From NCBI GenBank assembly GCA_022703375.1, contig JAKLDS010000016.1, positions 1 to 46,063 of the forward strand: a stretch of 46,063 nt of DNA, written 5' to 3'. The notes below the pieces were generated by a model, which was not told the DNA's origin, did no database searches, and saw nothing but the letters and a program-made list of their open reading frames with translations. Below are positions 17,332 to 25,757 of this stretch, piece by piece; position 1 is the stretch's first letter, and each line of letters starts with the position of its first letter. A program made the position numbers and the translations under genes. The stretch comes from Deltaproteobacteria bacterium. Its GTDB lineage: Bacteria; Desulfobacterota; Syntrophia; Syntrophales; Smithellaceae.

Positions 17332-18690
17332 ATGATGAAAAAAGAACAGACCATTCTTGTTGTTGATGACGATACCGCCCACCGTTTGATGCTGAAAAAA
17401 CTTATCGGCGGCTGGGGCTACGATGTCTGGGAAGCCGATGACGGGGCCCGGGCGATTGCGGCGGTGCGGGAGAAAGCATTTGATTTGATTCTGATGGATA
17501 TCCGGATGCTCCATGTTTCCGGAATTGAAGCGCTCGAAGAAATCAAGATTATCAATCCGGCGATTCCCGTAATTATCATGACTGCGTATGCATCCGTGGA
17601 AACGGCTGTGCAAGCCCTGAAAAAAGGCGCCTATGACTATCTCACCAAACCTCTGGATTTTGATGAGCTGAAAATCGCCATAAGCCGCGCTACGGAACAT
17701 ACGAAGCTCAAAAACGAAAACGAATATTTAAAAAGCCGGCTGGGCGAGCGCTTCGACCGCCGCAATATGATTGGGCAGAGCAAGGCCATGGTAAAGCTGC
17801 TGGATACCGTCTCCCAGGTAGCAGCAACGGAAGCAACTATTTTGATTGCCGGCGAATCGGGAACGGGCAAGGAAATGATTGCCAACGCCCTTCATTTCAA
17901 CAGCCCGCGCGCGGCAGCTCCCTTCGTCAAAATCAACTGCGCGGCGCTCACTGAAACGCTGCTGGAAGCGGAACTGTTCGGCTATGAAAAAGGTTCCTTT
18001 ACGGGAGCCGACAAGCGCCGGGAGGGAAAATTCCGCCAGGCCGACGGCGGCAGTTTATTTTTAGATGAAGTAAGCGAAATGTCGAAAGCCATGCAGGTCA
18101 AGCTGTTGCGTGTGTTGCAGGAACGCGAACTCACCCGCGTGGGCGGCGCGGAAGTCATTAAAATCAATGTCCGCGTCATTGCCGCAGCCAACAAAGATTT
18201 GAAGAAAGAAATGGAGAGCGGCCGCTTCCGTGAAGATTTGTTTTACCGCCTCAACGTTGTCACTCTGCATGTGCCGCCGCTGCGGGAAAGAAGAGAAGAT
18301 ATTCCACTTTTGGCGCAGCATTTTCTGGAGCTTTTCGCCGCGAAGAATTCTCAAAGCATCAAAGGCTTTACACCGCTGGCGGTGGAAAAGATGTTCAAGT
18401 ACAACTGGCCGGGCAATGTGCGGGAACTGATGAATGCGGTCGAACGGGCTGTTGTCCTGGCACGAGCCGAATACATAGATGCGGAAGAACTGGCCTTATT
18501 GATGGACGATAATTCAACAGCTACGGCGACTGCCCCGCCGGAAAATCTGCCGCTGGATGAAGTGGAAAAAAGGACAATCCTGGAGGCGCTCAATACCGCC
18601 CACGGCAATAAAAGTGAAGCGGCTCGCCGTTTGGGTATCACCCGCAAGACACTCCGCGCCAAACTGGACAGGTATGAAAGCAACGGTTGA
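17332..18690 (+). CDS. zraR: Sigma-54-dependent response regulator, ZraR/NtrC class
   Basis: A 452-residue activator: receiver (1-125; Asp11-Asp13 pocket, phospho-acceptor Asp56, Lys106), AAA+ domain (about 147-380) with Walker A GESGTGKE (174-181), Walker B SLFLDEV (241-247) and the sigma-54 contact loop as GSFTGA (221-226), and a Fis-type helix-turn-helix (about 412-450, KSEAARRLGITRKTLRAKL). The loop has Ser where GAFTGA is canonical; GSFTGA occurs in functional activators. Expected to bind the palindromes at 15548-15594 and activate the sigma-54 promoter at 15448-15463. A second ATG directly follows the first, so the start may be one codon later. Confidence 0.92.
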   Translation: MMKKEQTILVVDDDTAHRLMLKKLIGGWGYDVWEADDGARAIAAVREKAFDLILMDIRMLHVSGIEALEEIKIINPAIPVIIMTAYASVETAVQALKKGAYDYLTKPLDFDELKIAISRATEHTKLKNENEYLKSRLGERFDRRNMIGQSKAMVKLLDTVSQVAATEATILIAGESGTGKEMIANALHFNSPRAAAPFVKINCAALTETLLEAELFGYEKGSFTGADKRREGKFRQADGGSLFLDEVSEMSKAMQVKLLRVLQERELTRVGGAEVIKINVRVIAAANKDLKKEMESGRFREDLFYRLNVVTLHVPPLRERREDIPLLAQHFLELFAAKNSQSIKGFTPLAVEKMFKYNWPGNVRELMNAVERAVVLARAEYIDAEELALLMDDNSTATATAPPENLPLDEVEKRTILEALNTAHGNKSEAARRLGITRKTLRAKLDRYESNG

Positions 18691-18764
18691 TGATGCTGCT
18701 CCGGCGTCAGGGAAATGTGCGGCAATTCAATTTTCCGCCGGAAAACCTGTCCGGGTGACGGGCA

Positions 18765-20408
18765 TTAACTGTTTTTCGCAACGAAATCCGCCAGATTCTC
18801 ACCAATCAGGGAATACGGCAGCAGCACTTCCGTGGCGCCGGCCTCCCGGAAAGCTTCGATCTGGTCTTCTGATTCCGCCGTCGCGACAATCACAGCCTCG
18901 GGCGCCAGAGCACGGCATATCTTAATCAGGGATACATTATTGATGCTTTTCAAAAGCATATCGGGAATTGTCAGCAGAATAATTGCAGCGTGTTCGATAT
19001 GAGCGTGCGCCAGCGTATCCATGCTGCTGATATCGCCGAAAACACCCTTGATTCCCCGTTTGTCCAGCTTTTGGAGAACTTCCTGATTAAAATCAACAAC
19101 CAGAACTTTTTTCAGCAGCTCCGGCGAGAGCAATTCCAGTCTTTCCAGAAAAGCTAAACCACCCCGGTGGCAGCCCAGCAAAATAATTTCGCTGTTTTCT
19201 TTTTTCTTCTTTTCTTCTCCATCGCGGGAAGCGGCAAAACCAGCCCGCCGCAGAATATTATCAAAAAGCAGGAACAATTGATGATTGCCCTTGATAATAT
19301 ATGAGGAGAGAATAGAGGTAAAGGCCATGGCGTATATGATTATGGTCGCCAGATCGTCTTTGATATGGCCGTAAGCGATGCCCAGCGTGGCAATAACCAG
19401 CGAAAATTCGCTGATCTGGGAAAGGTTCAAACTGGCGATAAAGCTGGTGCGCCGGCCGCTTCCCGTAATCGCCAGCAGAGGATATACGGTGACAAAACGG
19501 GAAACAAAAACAAACACGACGATAACTCCCGCCAGACAAAGGACGGAAGCGTCGGGAGCGGGAATTTTCATGCCGATGGAAACGAAAAACAATGTGAGAA
19601 AAAAATCCCTCAGCGGCAGCACTTTGGCGATGATATGCAGGCCATAGGGAAATGATGAAATGGCGATTCCGGCGATGAGCGCCCCCATTTCCATGGAAAG
19701 GCCGATCGTGGAGGCAAGCCCGGCCATAAACACGCACCAGGCAATGGACATGCCGACGACGACTTCGGGAGTCTTGGTGATTTTTTCAAAAGCCCACTTC
19801 AACAAATACTTGCTTAAAAGGAAACCAATCGTCAGCAGCACGAAGCTTTTCCCGAGCGCCAGGGCCACCGGATAAAGCTGGGGATTGGTGAGGTGCGGCT
19901 GCAGGGCTAAAACCAGAATAGCCCAGATATCCTGAAAAATGAGAATTCCTACGGTAATCCTTCCGGGCAGCGTATCAATTTCCGCCTTGTCATAGAGCAG
20001 TTTAACGACTATGGCGGTGCTGCTCAGGGCGCAGAAAATCGCCAGATACAGGGAGGCTATACTGCCGCCGTTGAAGGAATAACCAATCAGGGTAAAAAAG
20101 CCGAAGCCAATCAGCACGCAGAGGAGAAATTGACCGATGCCGGCAACAATCAACTGTTTGCCCGCGGAAATAAAGGAGCGGAGGTTTAATTCCAGACCGA
20201 TGACAAACAAAAGCAGAATCAGGCCGATTTCGGAAATTACGTCAACGCTGCCCGTCGCCGATATGAGATGGAATCCTATTTTCGGGCCGATGACAGCGCC
20301 GGCAATCAAATAACCCAAAATAATGGGCTGGCGTATCATTTGAAAAATAAAACCAATGATAGTGGCGGCCAGAATGGAAATGCCGATATCCGGCAACAGC
20401 TCATGCAT
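18765..20408 (-). CDS. Kef/CPA2-type cation:proton antiporter with TrkA-N domain
   Basis: A 547-residue inner-membrane protein. The first 380 or so residues hold about 12 hydrophobic segments with CPA2 features: a GxxxxGPKIG entry near 36-46, ELNLRSF after helix 3 (73-79) and an FQDI segment. Residues of about 395-515 form a Rossmann TrkA-N/RCK domain (IILLGCHRGG) that in Kef and related proteins binds nucleotide and gates transport. The glycine motif is GxxxGG rather than GxGxxG, so NAD binding may be altered. It probably exchanges K+ or Na+ for protons; the ion cannot be decided from sequence. Convergent with the ZraR-like gene across 74 bp, where only a short TTTTCC/GGAAAA hairpin is seen. 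The hydrolase gene upstream ends 20 bp before its start. Confidence 0.85.
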   Translation of the reverse strand: MHELLPDIGISILAATIIGFIFQMIRQPIILGYLIAGAVIGPKIGFHLISATGSVDVISEIGLILLLFVIGLELNLRSFISAGKQLIVAGIGQFLLCVLIGFGFFTLIGYSFNGGSIASLYLAIFCALSSTAIVVKLLYDKAEIDTLPGRITVGILIFQDIWAILVLALQPHLTNPQLYPVALALGKSFVLLTIGFLLSKYLLKWAFEKITKTPEVVVGMSIAWCVFMAGLASTIGLSMEMGALIAGIAISSFPYGLHIIAKVLPLRDFFLTLFFVSIGMKIPAPDASVLCLAGVIVVFVFVSRFVTVYPLLAITGSGRRTSFIASLNLSQISEFSLVIATLGIAYGHIKDDLATIIIYAMAFTSILSSYIIKGNHQLFLLFDNILRRAGFAASRDGEEKKKKENSEIILLGCHRGGLAFLERLELLSPELLKKVLVVDFNQEVLQKLDKRGIKGVFGDISSMDTLAHAHIEHAAIILLTIPDMLLKSINNVSLIKICRALAPEAVIVATAESEDQIEAFREAGATEVLLPYSLIGENLADFVAKNS

Positions 20409-20428
20409 TAGAAAAACCCCGTCCCTCG

Positions 20429-21223
20429 TTATCTCTTTTTCATCAGGTATTTACCGATTATACCATTCACGGCGTCCGTCTGTTCAATCATCACCGCATG
20501 GCCGGAATCTATCAGCACCAGGCGCGAGCCGGCTATCTCCGAGGCAATCTGCGCCGCATCCCGGCAATTGTGCAAATAATCCTGTTTCGCGCCGATAATC
20601 AGAGAAGGCACTGTTATTTTATTATAGTTTTGCAAGTCAGTATCCGGATTAAATGATTCCAGAAGCAGAATAATATCCTGACAGGTGTAATATTTTTTCA
20701 TTTCATCCCGAATGGTGAAGAATGTTTTCTCCATCCCGTTAAAGAAATCTCTGCTGTACGACTGCTGCAGAATTATATTACAAAAATCATCAAACTGACC
20801 TTTCTGCAACAGGTTATGCCAGTTCTCCCAAATCCGGCGATAGCCGAAATCGGCCTGCCGCAGGGGAGCCAGCAACACAAGCTTTTCACATAAGGCCGGA
20901 TAACGAACGGCAAATTCCTTGGCGACAAACGATCCGTAGGAAACACCGATAATCGCCGCTTTTTCCACCTTGAGATGTTCCATTAATAGTTTCAAATCAT
21001 CAACCAGCAAAGAGTAGTGGAACGAACTGCTTTCTTTCGCCGATCGTCCCTGACAGCGCTGGTCATAAACAATTACCCTGTATTCTTTCTTGAAATATTC
21101 GATCTGTCGAATCCAGGTCTGCGCGAACATCGCCAGGCCATTGACAAAGATAATCGTTTTTTTCCCCTTGCCATGCTCTTCGTAATAAAAATTTGTCTGA
21201 TTATTGATTTTGAAATAAGCCAT
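20429..21223 (-). CDS. Alpha/beta-fold hydrolase (first of two paralogues)
   Basis: A 264-residue hydrolase from the ATG at 21223 (a GTG two codons earlier is possible; GGGAG and AGGTG lie just upstream). Catalytic triad, numbered from the GTG: nucleophile Ser97 in GVSYGS, Asp217 (GAKQD) and His244 (DSGHAV). The oxyanion strand carries FVNGLAM in place of the common HG. No signal peptide, so cytoplasmic. It is clearly related to the protein at 24045-24869, which has IVNGIMM, GISYGG and the same spacing. Esters, lactones or thioesters are all possible substrates. It lies between the antiporter and the AckA-PduL fusion on the same strand. Confidence 0.82.
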   Translation of the reverse strand: MAYFKINNQTNFYYEEHGKGKKTIIFVNGLAMFAQTWIRQIEYFKKEYRVIVYDQRCQGRSAKESSSFHYSLLVDDLKLLMEHLKVEKAAIIGVSYGSFVAKEFAVRYPALCEKLVLLAPLRQADFGYRRIWENWHNLLQKGQFDDFCNIILQQSYSRDFFNGMEKTFFTIRDEMKKYYTCQDIILLLESFNPDTDLQNYNKITVPSLIIGAKQDYLHNCRDAAQIASEIAGSRLVLIDSGHAVMIEQTDAVNGIIGKYLMKKR

Positions 21224-21294
21224 ATTCACCTACTCCCTGTTTATTATTCCAGTGCTAAAGCAAAGCAGCCGTCGCGGTATACAGGCGAAACCGA

Positions 21295-21312
21295 CCCCGG
21301 CCTCCGCCGGGG
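21295..21312. repeat. Short GC-rich hairpin between hydrolase and AckA-PduL fusion
   Basis: CCCCGGC, loop CTCC, GCCGGGG: a 7-bp stem differing by one loop base from the hairpin at 5970-5987. There is no T-run on either side, so it is not a usual Rho-independent terminator. It may be a REP-type motif or an RNA-stabilising hairpin. Nothing else is seen in the 130-bp gap. Confidence 0.4.
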
Positions 21313-21353
21313 ATGGCTCTGCCTTCCAATAGCGATTTGATTTAGACCCGATA

Positions 21354-23699
21354 TTACATATAGTTTCTGTGCTGAATCGCCTCTATATACCCCACCGTTC
21401 CTTCTGAAATCTGGGCCGCATTGGCCTCATCCGTATCCAGATGCATGTCCATCCGGTAATCAGGATGAACACGAACCAGCACGTCACCGAATATCAGCTC
21501 GCGGATTCCCTTAACCTTTACCATGACCGAATCACGGTCCCGCAGGCCGAGGCTCAGAGCTTCTTCCGGCGACATGTGGATATGCCGCTTGGCGCAAATA
21601 ACCCCTTTGGTTAATTTAACGGTGCCCGCAGTGCCTTCAATGATGACACCCGGCGTCCCCTCTATATCTCCCGAATCGCGAATCGGCGCGTCAATGCCTA
21701 GTTTGAATTGTTCCGTGCGCGATATTTCCACCTGCGATTCCTTGCGCGCCGGCCCCAGAATTCGCACCCGGTCAATGCGCCCTTTCGGTCCGATGAGATT
21801 CACGGCTTCGTTGGCCGCAAACTGTCCGGGCTGGCTCAGTTCCGAACGCGGCGTCATGATTTTGCCTGCGCCGAAGAGTATCTCGAAGTGTTCCTGGCTG
21901 AGATGGACATGGTGAGCCGATGTGGATAGAGGTATCGGACGGGAACTCAGCTTCTTAATATCATCTTTGGTACGGACGCGTCCTAAAGCATGAATACATT
22001 CGCGGGCAATCATCTTTTCTTCATCGGCAGGTATTACCAGAATTCTGACTTTGGCGCCGGGCTCGGAAATATCGCTAATCTGGCCGCGTCTGGCCTGAGT
22101 CCTTCTGTTAATGTCGTCGAAAACATTAATGCCGAATGATTCCAGCCCCTGGCAGATACGGGCTCGGATTTCCGCGGAATTTTCACCGATGCCGCCGGTG
22201 AAAATCAGTGCATCGAGACCGCCCAGAGCTGCAACATAGGAACCGATGTATTTCCGGGCGCGGTAACAGAAGGTGCTGATGGCGTTTTCGCACCGGACAT
22301 CTCCGGCTTCCGCCGCAGCCAAAATTGTCCGCATATCGTTGCTTTTGCCGGTTATTCCCATTAAGCCGCTTTTTTTATTGAGCAGCTGGTCAACTTCCTC
22401 GACGCTCATCTTGCGATGCCGCATCAATTGCAGAATAACACCGGGATCAATATCACCCGCCCTTGTTCCCATGACCAGGCCCTCGAGCGGCGTCATCCCC
22501 ATGCTGGTATCAACACTTTTGCCGTGATTAATCGCACAAACGGAAGCGCCGCTGCCCAGATGGCAGGAAATAATCCGGAGATCTCCCAGCGGGCGTTTCA
22601 AAAAAGTCGCCGCGGAGAGCGCGACATACTTGTGGTTGGTGCCGTGAAAACCGTAACGGCGGATTTTTTCTTCTTCGCATATCTGGTATGGCAGCGCGTA
22701 GGTGTAAGCATTTTCCGGCATGGCCGTATGAAAAGAAGTATCGAAAACCGCGACCTGGGGCGCCTGCGGAATCAGCTTCTGCATCAGTTCAATACCTTCC
22801 ATATTGTAGGGATTGTGCAGCGGCGCCAGCGCAAAGAGATCCTTAATCGCGGCGGCAACTTCATCGTTTATCAAGATGGAATTGGGAAACTTATCACCGC
22901 CGTGAACAACACGATGGCCGACGGCCTTGATCTCGTTTAAATCTTTCAATCCCGTGTAAGCCATATCGGTAACAGTGTCCACCATCCGGGTAAACGCGTC
23001 TTCCACGCGCATGACATCCTTAACCGCCAGTTCCTTTTTGGCATCCGGTGTGCGGATAACATAGGAGGCGTCACCGGAACCGATTTTTTCAATCAGGCCC
23101 TCGACTACCGGCGCCGGTTTATTCGTGTCGAACAAAGTATATTTGAGAGAAGAACTGCCGCAATTCACGGTCAGTATTTTCATCGGTTCGGAAACGGAAG
23201 TGAAGTTTAAATCGTAAGGGTCGGCATTTTCCTTGTGGGCATTTTTGAGCCGCTCCTGAGCGTCATCCTGCTGATTGCGCAGCATTCTTTTGGTAACCAG
23301 GCGTGTAAACTTCCCCAGTGTCTGGGGATTGCCGGCGATAATCCGGGAAAAAATCTCTCGCGGGATACGCAGCAGCTTCACGGACCTGCTGGCAACCACA
23401 TCCAGCACCGCAGGCTCGCCGGTCAACAGGGACATTTCACCGAAGATTTGCGCCCTCTCCAGGGAAGCTATGGAACGCCGGCTGCCGTCATCTTCCGTCA
23501 GCAGAACTTCCACCTCGCCGTCGTAAACCATCCAGAGCCAGCGCCCCAGTTCGCCGCGCCTGATAATTGTATCATCGTCTTTAAATTCCAGCATCTGGGC
23601 ATTTTCCGCCAGAAGCTCAATTTCCTCATCACGCAAATCGGCAAGTATTTCTATGCCTTTGATAAATCTGGAAAGTTCCATATCGCGACATCCTTTCAT
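21354..23699 (-). CDS. ackA: Triple fusion: cNMP-binding domain + acetate kinase + PduL phosphotransacylase
   Basis: One 781-residue chain with three parts. Residues of about 8-145 are a cyclic-nucleotide-binding (Crp-like) domain with FGEMSLLTGEP at 86-96. Residues 173-575 are a complete acetate kinase: NCGSSSLK (179-186), GHRVVHGG (261-268), VFDTSFHT (318-325, catalytic Asp320), RYGFHGTNHKYV (348-359), HLGSGASV (380-387), TGGIGENS (501-508). Residues of about 585-781 are a PduL-type phosphotransacylase with metal-binding HHVHL (596-600) and KRHIHM (704-709). Together they can run acetyl-CoA + Pi to acetyl-phosphate to acetate + ATP, or the reverse. The Arg that binds the cyclic phosphate in CRP is Ala97 here, so classic cAMP sensing is doubtful. 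An alternative start, ATG at 23681, has AAGGA 9 bases upstream and may be the true one. Hydrolase paralogues lie on both sides. Confidence 0.92.
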   Translation of the reverse strand: MKGCRDMELSRFIKGIEILADLRDEEIELLAENAQMLEFKDDDTIIRRGELGRWLWMVYDGEVEVLLTEDDGSRRSIASLERAQIFGEMSLLTGEPAVLDVVASRSVKLLRIPREIFSRIIAGNPQTLGKFTRLVTKRMLRNQQDDAQERLKNAHKENADPYDLNFTSVSEPMKILTVNCGSSSLKYTLFDTNKPAPVVEGLIEKIGSGDASYVIRTPDAKKELAVKDVMRVEDAFTRMVDTVTDMAYTGLKDLNEIKAVGHRVVHGGDKFPNSILINDEVAAAIKDLFALAPLHNPYNMEGIELMQKLIPQAPQVAVFDTSFHTAMPENAYTYALPYQICEEEKIRRYGFHGTNHKYVALSAATFLKRPLGDLRIISCHLGSGASVCAINHGKSVDTSMGMTPLEGLVMGTRAGDIDPGVILQLMRHRKMSVEEVDQLLNKKSGLMGITGKSNDMRTILAAAEAGDVRCENAISTFCYRARKYIGSYVAALGGLDALIFTGGIGENSAEIRARICQGLESFGINVFDDINRRTQARRGQISDISEPGAKVRILVIPADEEKMIARECIHALGRVRTKDDIKKLSSRPIPLSTSAHHVHLSQEHFEILFGAGKIMTPRSELSQPGQFAANEAVNLIGPKGRIDRVRILGPARKESQVEISRTEQFKLGIDAPIRDSGDIEGTPGVIIEGTAGTVKLTKGVICAKRHIHMSPEEALSLGLRDRDSVMVKVKGIRELIFGDVLVRVHPDYRMDMHLDTDEANAAQISEGTVGYIEAIQHRNYM

Positions 23700-23778
23700 C
23701 CCGTGATTTTGCGGCCGCCGGAAAAATCAGTTTTCGTTAGACTTCATACATAATTTCCTCGCTGATTGTAAACAAATA

Positions 23779-23807
23779 TATATATAGCGCAAAAAAGTAT
23801 TTTACAA
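23779..23807 (-). promoter_or_regulatory. Candidate sigma-70-type promoter for the AckA-PduL fusion
   Basis: Minus strand TTGTAA (23807-23802), 17-base spacer, TATATA (23784-23779), about 80-100 bases before the start codon. The region is AT-rich, so chance matches are likelier than usual. Confidence 0.4.
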
Positions 23808-23931
23808 TGACTTATTGCCGAAACGCTCATCTTTATGTTATGGTTTTTAAAATTGCATTTTATAAAAAATGCATGCTTCTTCCGCCGGCAGGCAGGATAT
23901 CAGCATAAAAAAAGCCGGCGCAAAATCAGCG

Positions 23932-24024
23932 TTATCTTTGAGTGATCGAAAGGATAATCCCGGCGAAGCACGGGAGAGGTGCCAGACGATGAAAAACCCC
24001 GGCTGTTGCGGGTTCCTGCCATCC
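23932..24024 (+). other. Structured 5' leader of the second hydrolase, class unassigned
   Basis: Three adjacent hairpins can be drawn on the plus strand: TTATCTTT with AAAGGATAA (23932-23957, one bulged G), TCCCG with CGGGA (23958-23975), and AAC-CCCG with CGGGTT (23995-24014, one bulged C). As an alternative to the first hairpin, GGAT (23952-23955) could pair with ATCC (24021-24024) to close the set. The rest of the 345-bp gap holds the promoter at 23779-23807, an AT-rich 8-bp hairpin (23854-23873) and a CGCCGGC/GCCGGCG pair (23883-23920). The order of motifs matches no riboswitch class recognised here, so function is unknown. Confidence 0.35.
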
Positions 24025-24044
24025 AAGAAAAGGAGATAGAAAGT

Positions 24045-24869
24045 ATGCCGAAAATTAAATGCCAGAACAAAAACATCTATTATGAAATTCATGGCGAAGG
24101 TGAACCGCTGCTGATTGTCAACGGCATCATGATGAGCACGGCCAGCTGGCTGCCCTTTAAAGATGTTCTGACCAGCAGATACAAACTAGTGCTGTTCGAT
24201 CTGGTTGATCAGGGACAATCCGATAAAATGGCGGGCGAACCTTTTTATACGCAGGATTATCATGTCCAGACGATTAAGGAATTGATAGAAAAACTGAATC
24301 TGGGCAAGATCCATTTGTTCGGCATATCTTACGGAGGCGAAGTCGCCATCAAATTTGCGCTCGCGCATGAAGAGATGATTCACTCTTTGATTTTATCCAA
24401 TACGCCCTTCAAAACCACCGGCATGCTCAGATACATTGCCAAAAGATGGGAGGCGGTATTTAAAACATATGACGGTATTGCTTTTTTTCAGGAAGTCAAT
24501 CAGCTGATTTATGCCGAAAAATTCTACGATGATAACGCCGCCTGGCTGGAAGAAAGAGCGCAATTTTTCAATAAAGCTCTGCCTCCGGAATGGTATGATG
24601 GAATGATCAGGCTTCTCCGGAGCGGCGATAATTACGACCCCGAGAACGAATTATCCGCAATCAACACCCGCACGCTTATCATCGGAGGCAATGAAGACAG
24701 GATAACGCCCGCTAAATATCAAAAGCAAATAGCCGATAAAATAAAAAATTCCAGTTTGATTATTGTTGACGGCGCCGCCCATGTCCTTCCTTATGAAAAG
24801 CCTCATGTTTTTTGCGCGGCAATTCTGGGATTTCTGGAAGTATGCAGGAAGGAAATTAAAACCATGTAA
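24045..24869 (+). CDS. Alpha/beta-fold hydrolase (second paralogue)
   Basis: A 274-residue hydrolase. The start at 24045 is chosen because AAGGAG lies 9-14 bases upstream; a longer frame from 23979 would run through the structured leader. Triad: Ser95 in GISYGG, Asp218 in GGNEDRITP and His246 in DGAAHVL. The oxyanion segment is IVNGIMM, as in the paralogue at 20429-21223. No signal peptide, so cytoplasmic. It is divergent from the AckA-PduL fusion, so two members of one hydrolase subfamily bracket that gene. A substrate cannot be read; acyl-CoA or ester hydrolysis would fit the context, but this is speculation. Confidence 0.82.
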   Translation: MPKIKCQNKNIYYEIHGEGEPLLIVNGIMMSTASWLPFKDVLTSRYKLVLFDLVDQGQSDKMAGEPFYTQDYHVQTIKELIEKLNLGKIHLFGISYGGEVAIKFALAHEEMIHSLILSNTPFKTTGMLRYIAKRWEAVFKTYDGIAFFQEVNQLIYAEKFYDDNAAWLEERAQFFNKALPPEWYDGMIRLLRSGDNYDPENELSAINTRTLIIGGNEDRITPAKYQKQIADKIKNSSLIIVDGAAHVLPYEKPHVFCAAILGFLEVCRKEIKTM

Positions 24870-24904
24870 ATGATATTTGCATTGTTCCGGTTTTAGCCGA
24901 TTAA

Positions 24905-25272
24905 GAAAACAATAAAATTAGATATTTTCCGAAAGAAATCCATACGGTTGTATTTAAGCACATTTACCGGGAAACGAAATTTTTTTGCATTTCGGGGAGT
25001 TTGCTGCTCAATGGAAAAAATTACCCTGATCTGAAAACGTATCTGCAGCAGCCCGATTCCTTCACTGATAAAGTTATCACATTTCGGAAAAGCTGCCGCG
25101 AAAAAGAAAAAAAGCGCCTCTGGACACCGTTATTTTTTTAACTGATTGGATTTATAAGCATACACTTTCCATAAATTTGGAATATGCCGGGCATTTGCTG
25201 AAACTGGCAGATAAAAATATATTAACATTTTACTTGACAAACATGGCTAAATTGCATAGCTTGCGCCTTTAA
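24905..25272 (+). pseudogene. Possible frameshifted gene remnant upstream of rplM
   Basis: The 428-bp gap before rplM holds an open frame without a start codon from 24905 to a stop at 25139-25141 (78 codons, including SLLLNGKNYPDLKTYLQQP). A second, overlapping frame continues from about 25115 to a stop at 25270-25272 (TDWIYKHTLSINLEYAGHLL and onward). The shift falls in the A-rich run at 25100-25113. Residue composition looks protein-like in both parts, but no family was recognised, and the second part overlaps the rplM promoter, so chance reading in AT-rich DNA is quite possible. Confidence 0.25.
25234..25262 (+). promoter_or_regulatory. Sigma-70-type promoter of rplM-rpsI
   Basis: TTGACA (25234-25239), 17-base spacer, TAGCTT (25257-25262), 35 bases before the rplM ATG. 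The same pair of boxes with the same spacing precedes tolQ at 38935-38963. Confidence 0.6.
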
Positions 25273-25297
25273 ATTTTTAATTAGTGGTGATTTTATT

Positions 25298-25726
25298 ATG
25301 AAAACGTATTTTGCAAAAGCGGAAGCCCCCGGCAGAGAATGGTGTGTCGTGGATGCTTCGGGCCAAGTATTGGGAAGGCTGGCGGCGGAAATAGCTTACC
25401 GCCTGCGGGGCAAACATAAAGCGACATATACACCGCATGTTGATACCGGCGATTATATAATTGTTGTCAATGCGGAAAAAATTACGCTGACTGGTAAAAA
25501 ACTGACAGATAAGATTTATTATTCCTATTCCGGCTATCCGGGAGGTCTGACGGAAACAGCGGCCGGCAAAATGCTTGCAGAAAAACCGGAGAGGTTAATT
25601 CGCACTGCCGTTCAGGGAATGCTGCCCAAAACCAATCTGGGACGCCATATGCTTAAAAAACTGAAAGTTTATGCGGGCAACGTTCACCCCCACGAGGCGC
25701 AATGTCCGCGGGCTTTGACAGTTTAA
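25298..25726 (+). CDS. rplM: 50S ribosomal protein L13
   Basis: A 142-residue protein, the same length as E. coli L13. It has the family start [18 protein letters not shown], the [20 protein letters not shown] block, and the C-terminal [19 protein letters not shown] and [10 protein letters not shown] segments. It is an early-assembly protein of the large subunit. Paired with rpsI 31 bp downstream, the near-universal arrangement in bacteria. Expressed from the promoter at 25234-25262. Confidence 0.98.
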   Translation: MKTYFAKAEAPGREWCVVDASGQVLGRLAAEIAYRLRGKHKATYTPHVDTGDYIIVVNAEKITLTGKKLTDKIYYSYSGYPGGLTETAAGKMLAEKPERLIRTAVQGMLPKTNLGRHMLKKLKVYAGNVHPHEAQCPRALTV

Positions 25727-25757
25727 TTGTTTTTTGATTATTTTTTTGGGAGAAGGT

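Noticed and set aside
23932-24024. A known riboswitch (lysine, TPP, cobalamin or SAM class)
   Set aside because: Short words such as AGAGGTGC and GGCGAAG recall known aptamers, but their order and the core helices do not fit any class; only an unassigned structured leader is claimed.
23847-24092. 81-residue open frame on the minus strand in the same leader
   Set aside because: It runs through hairpins and into the opposite hydrolase gene, with no ribosome-binding site or family likeness.
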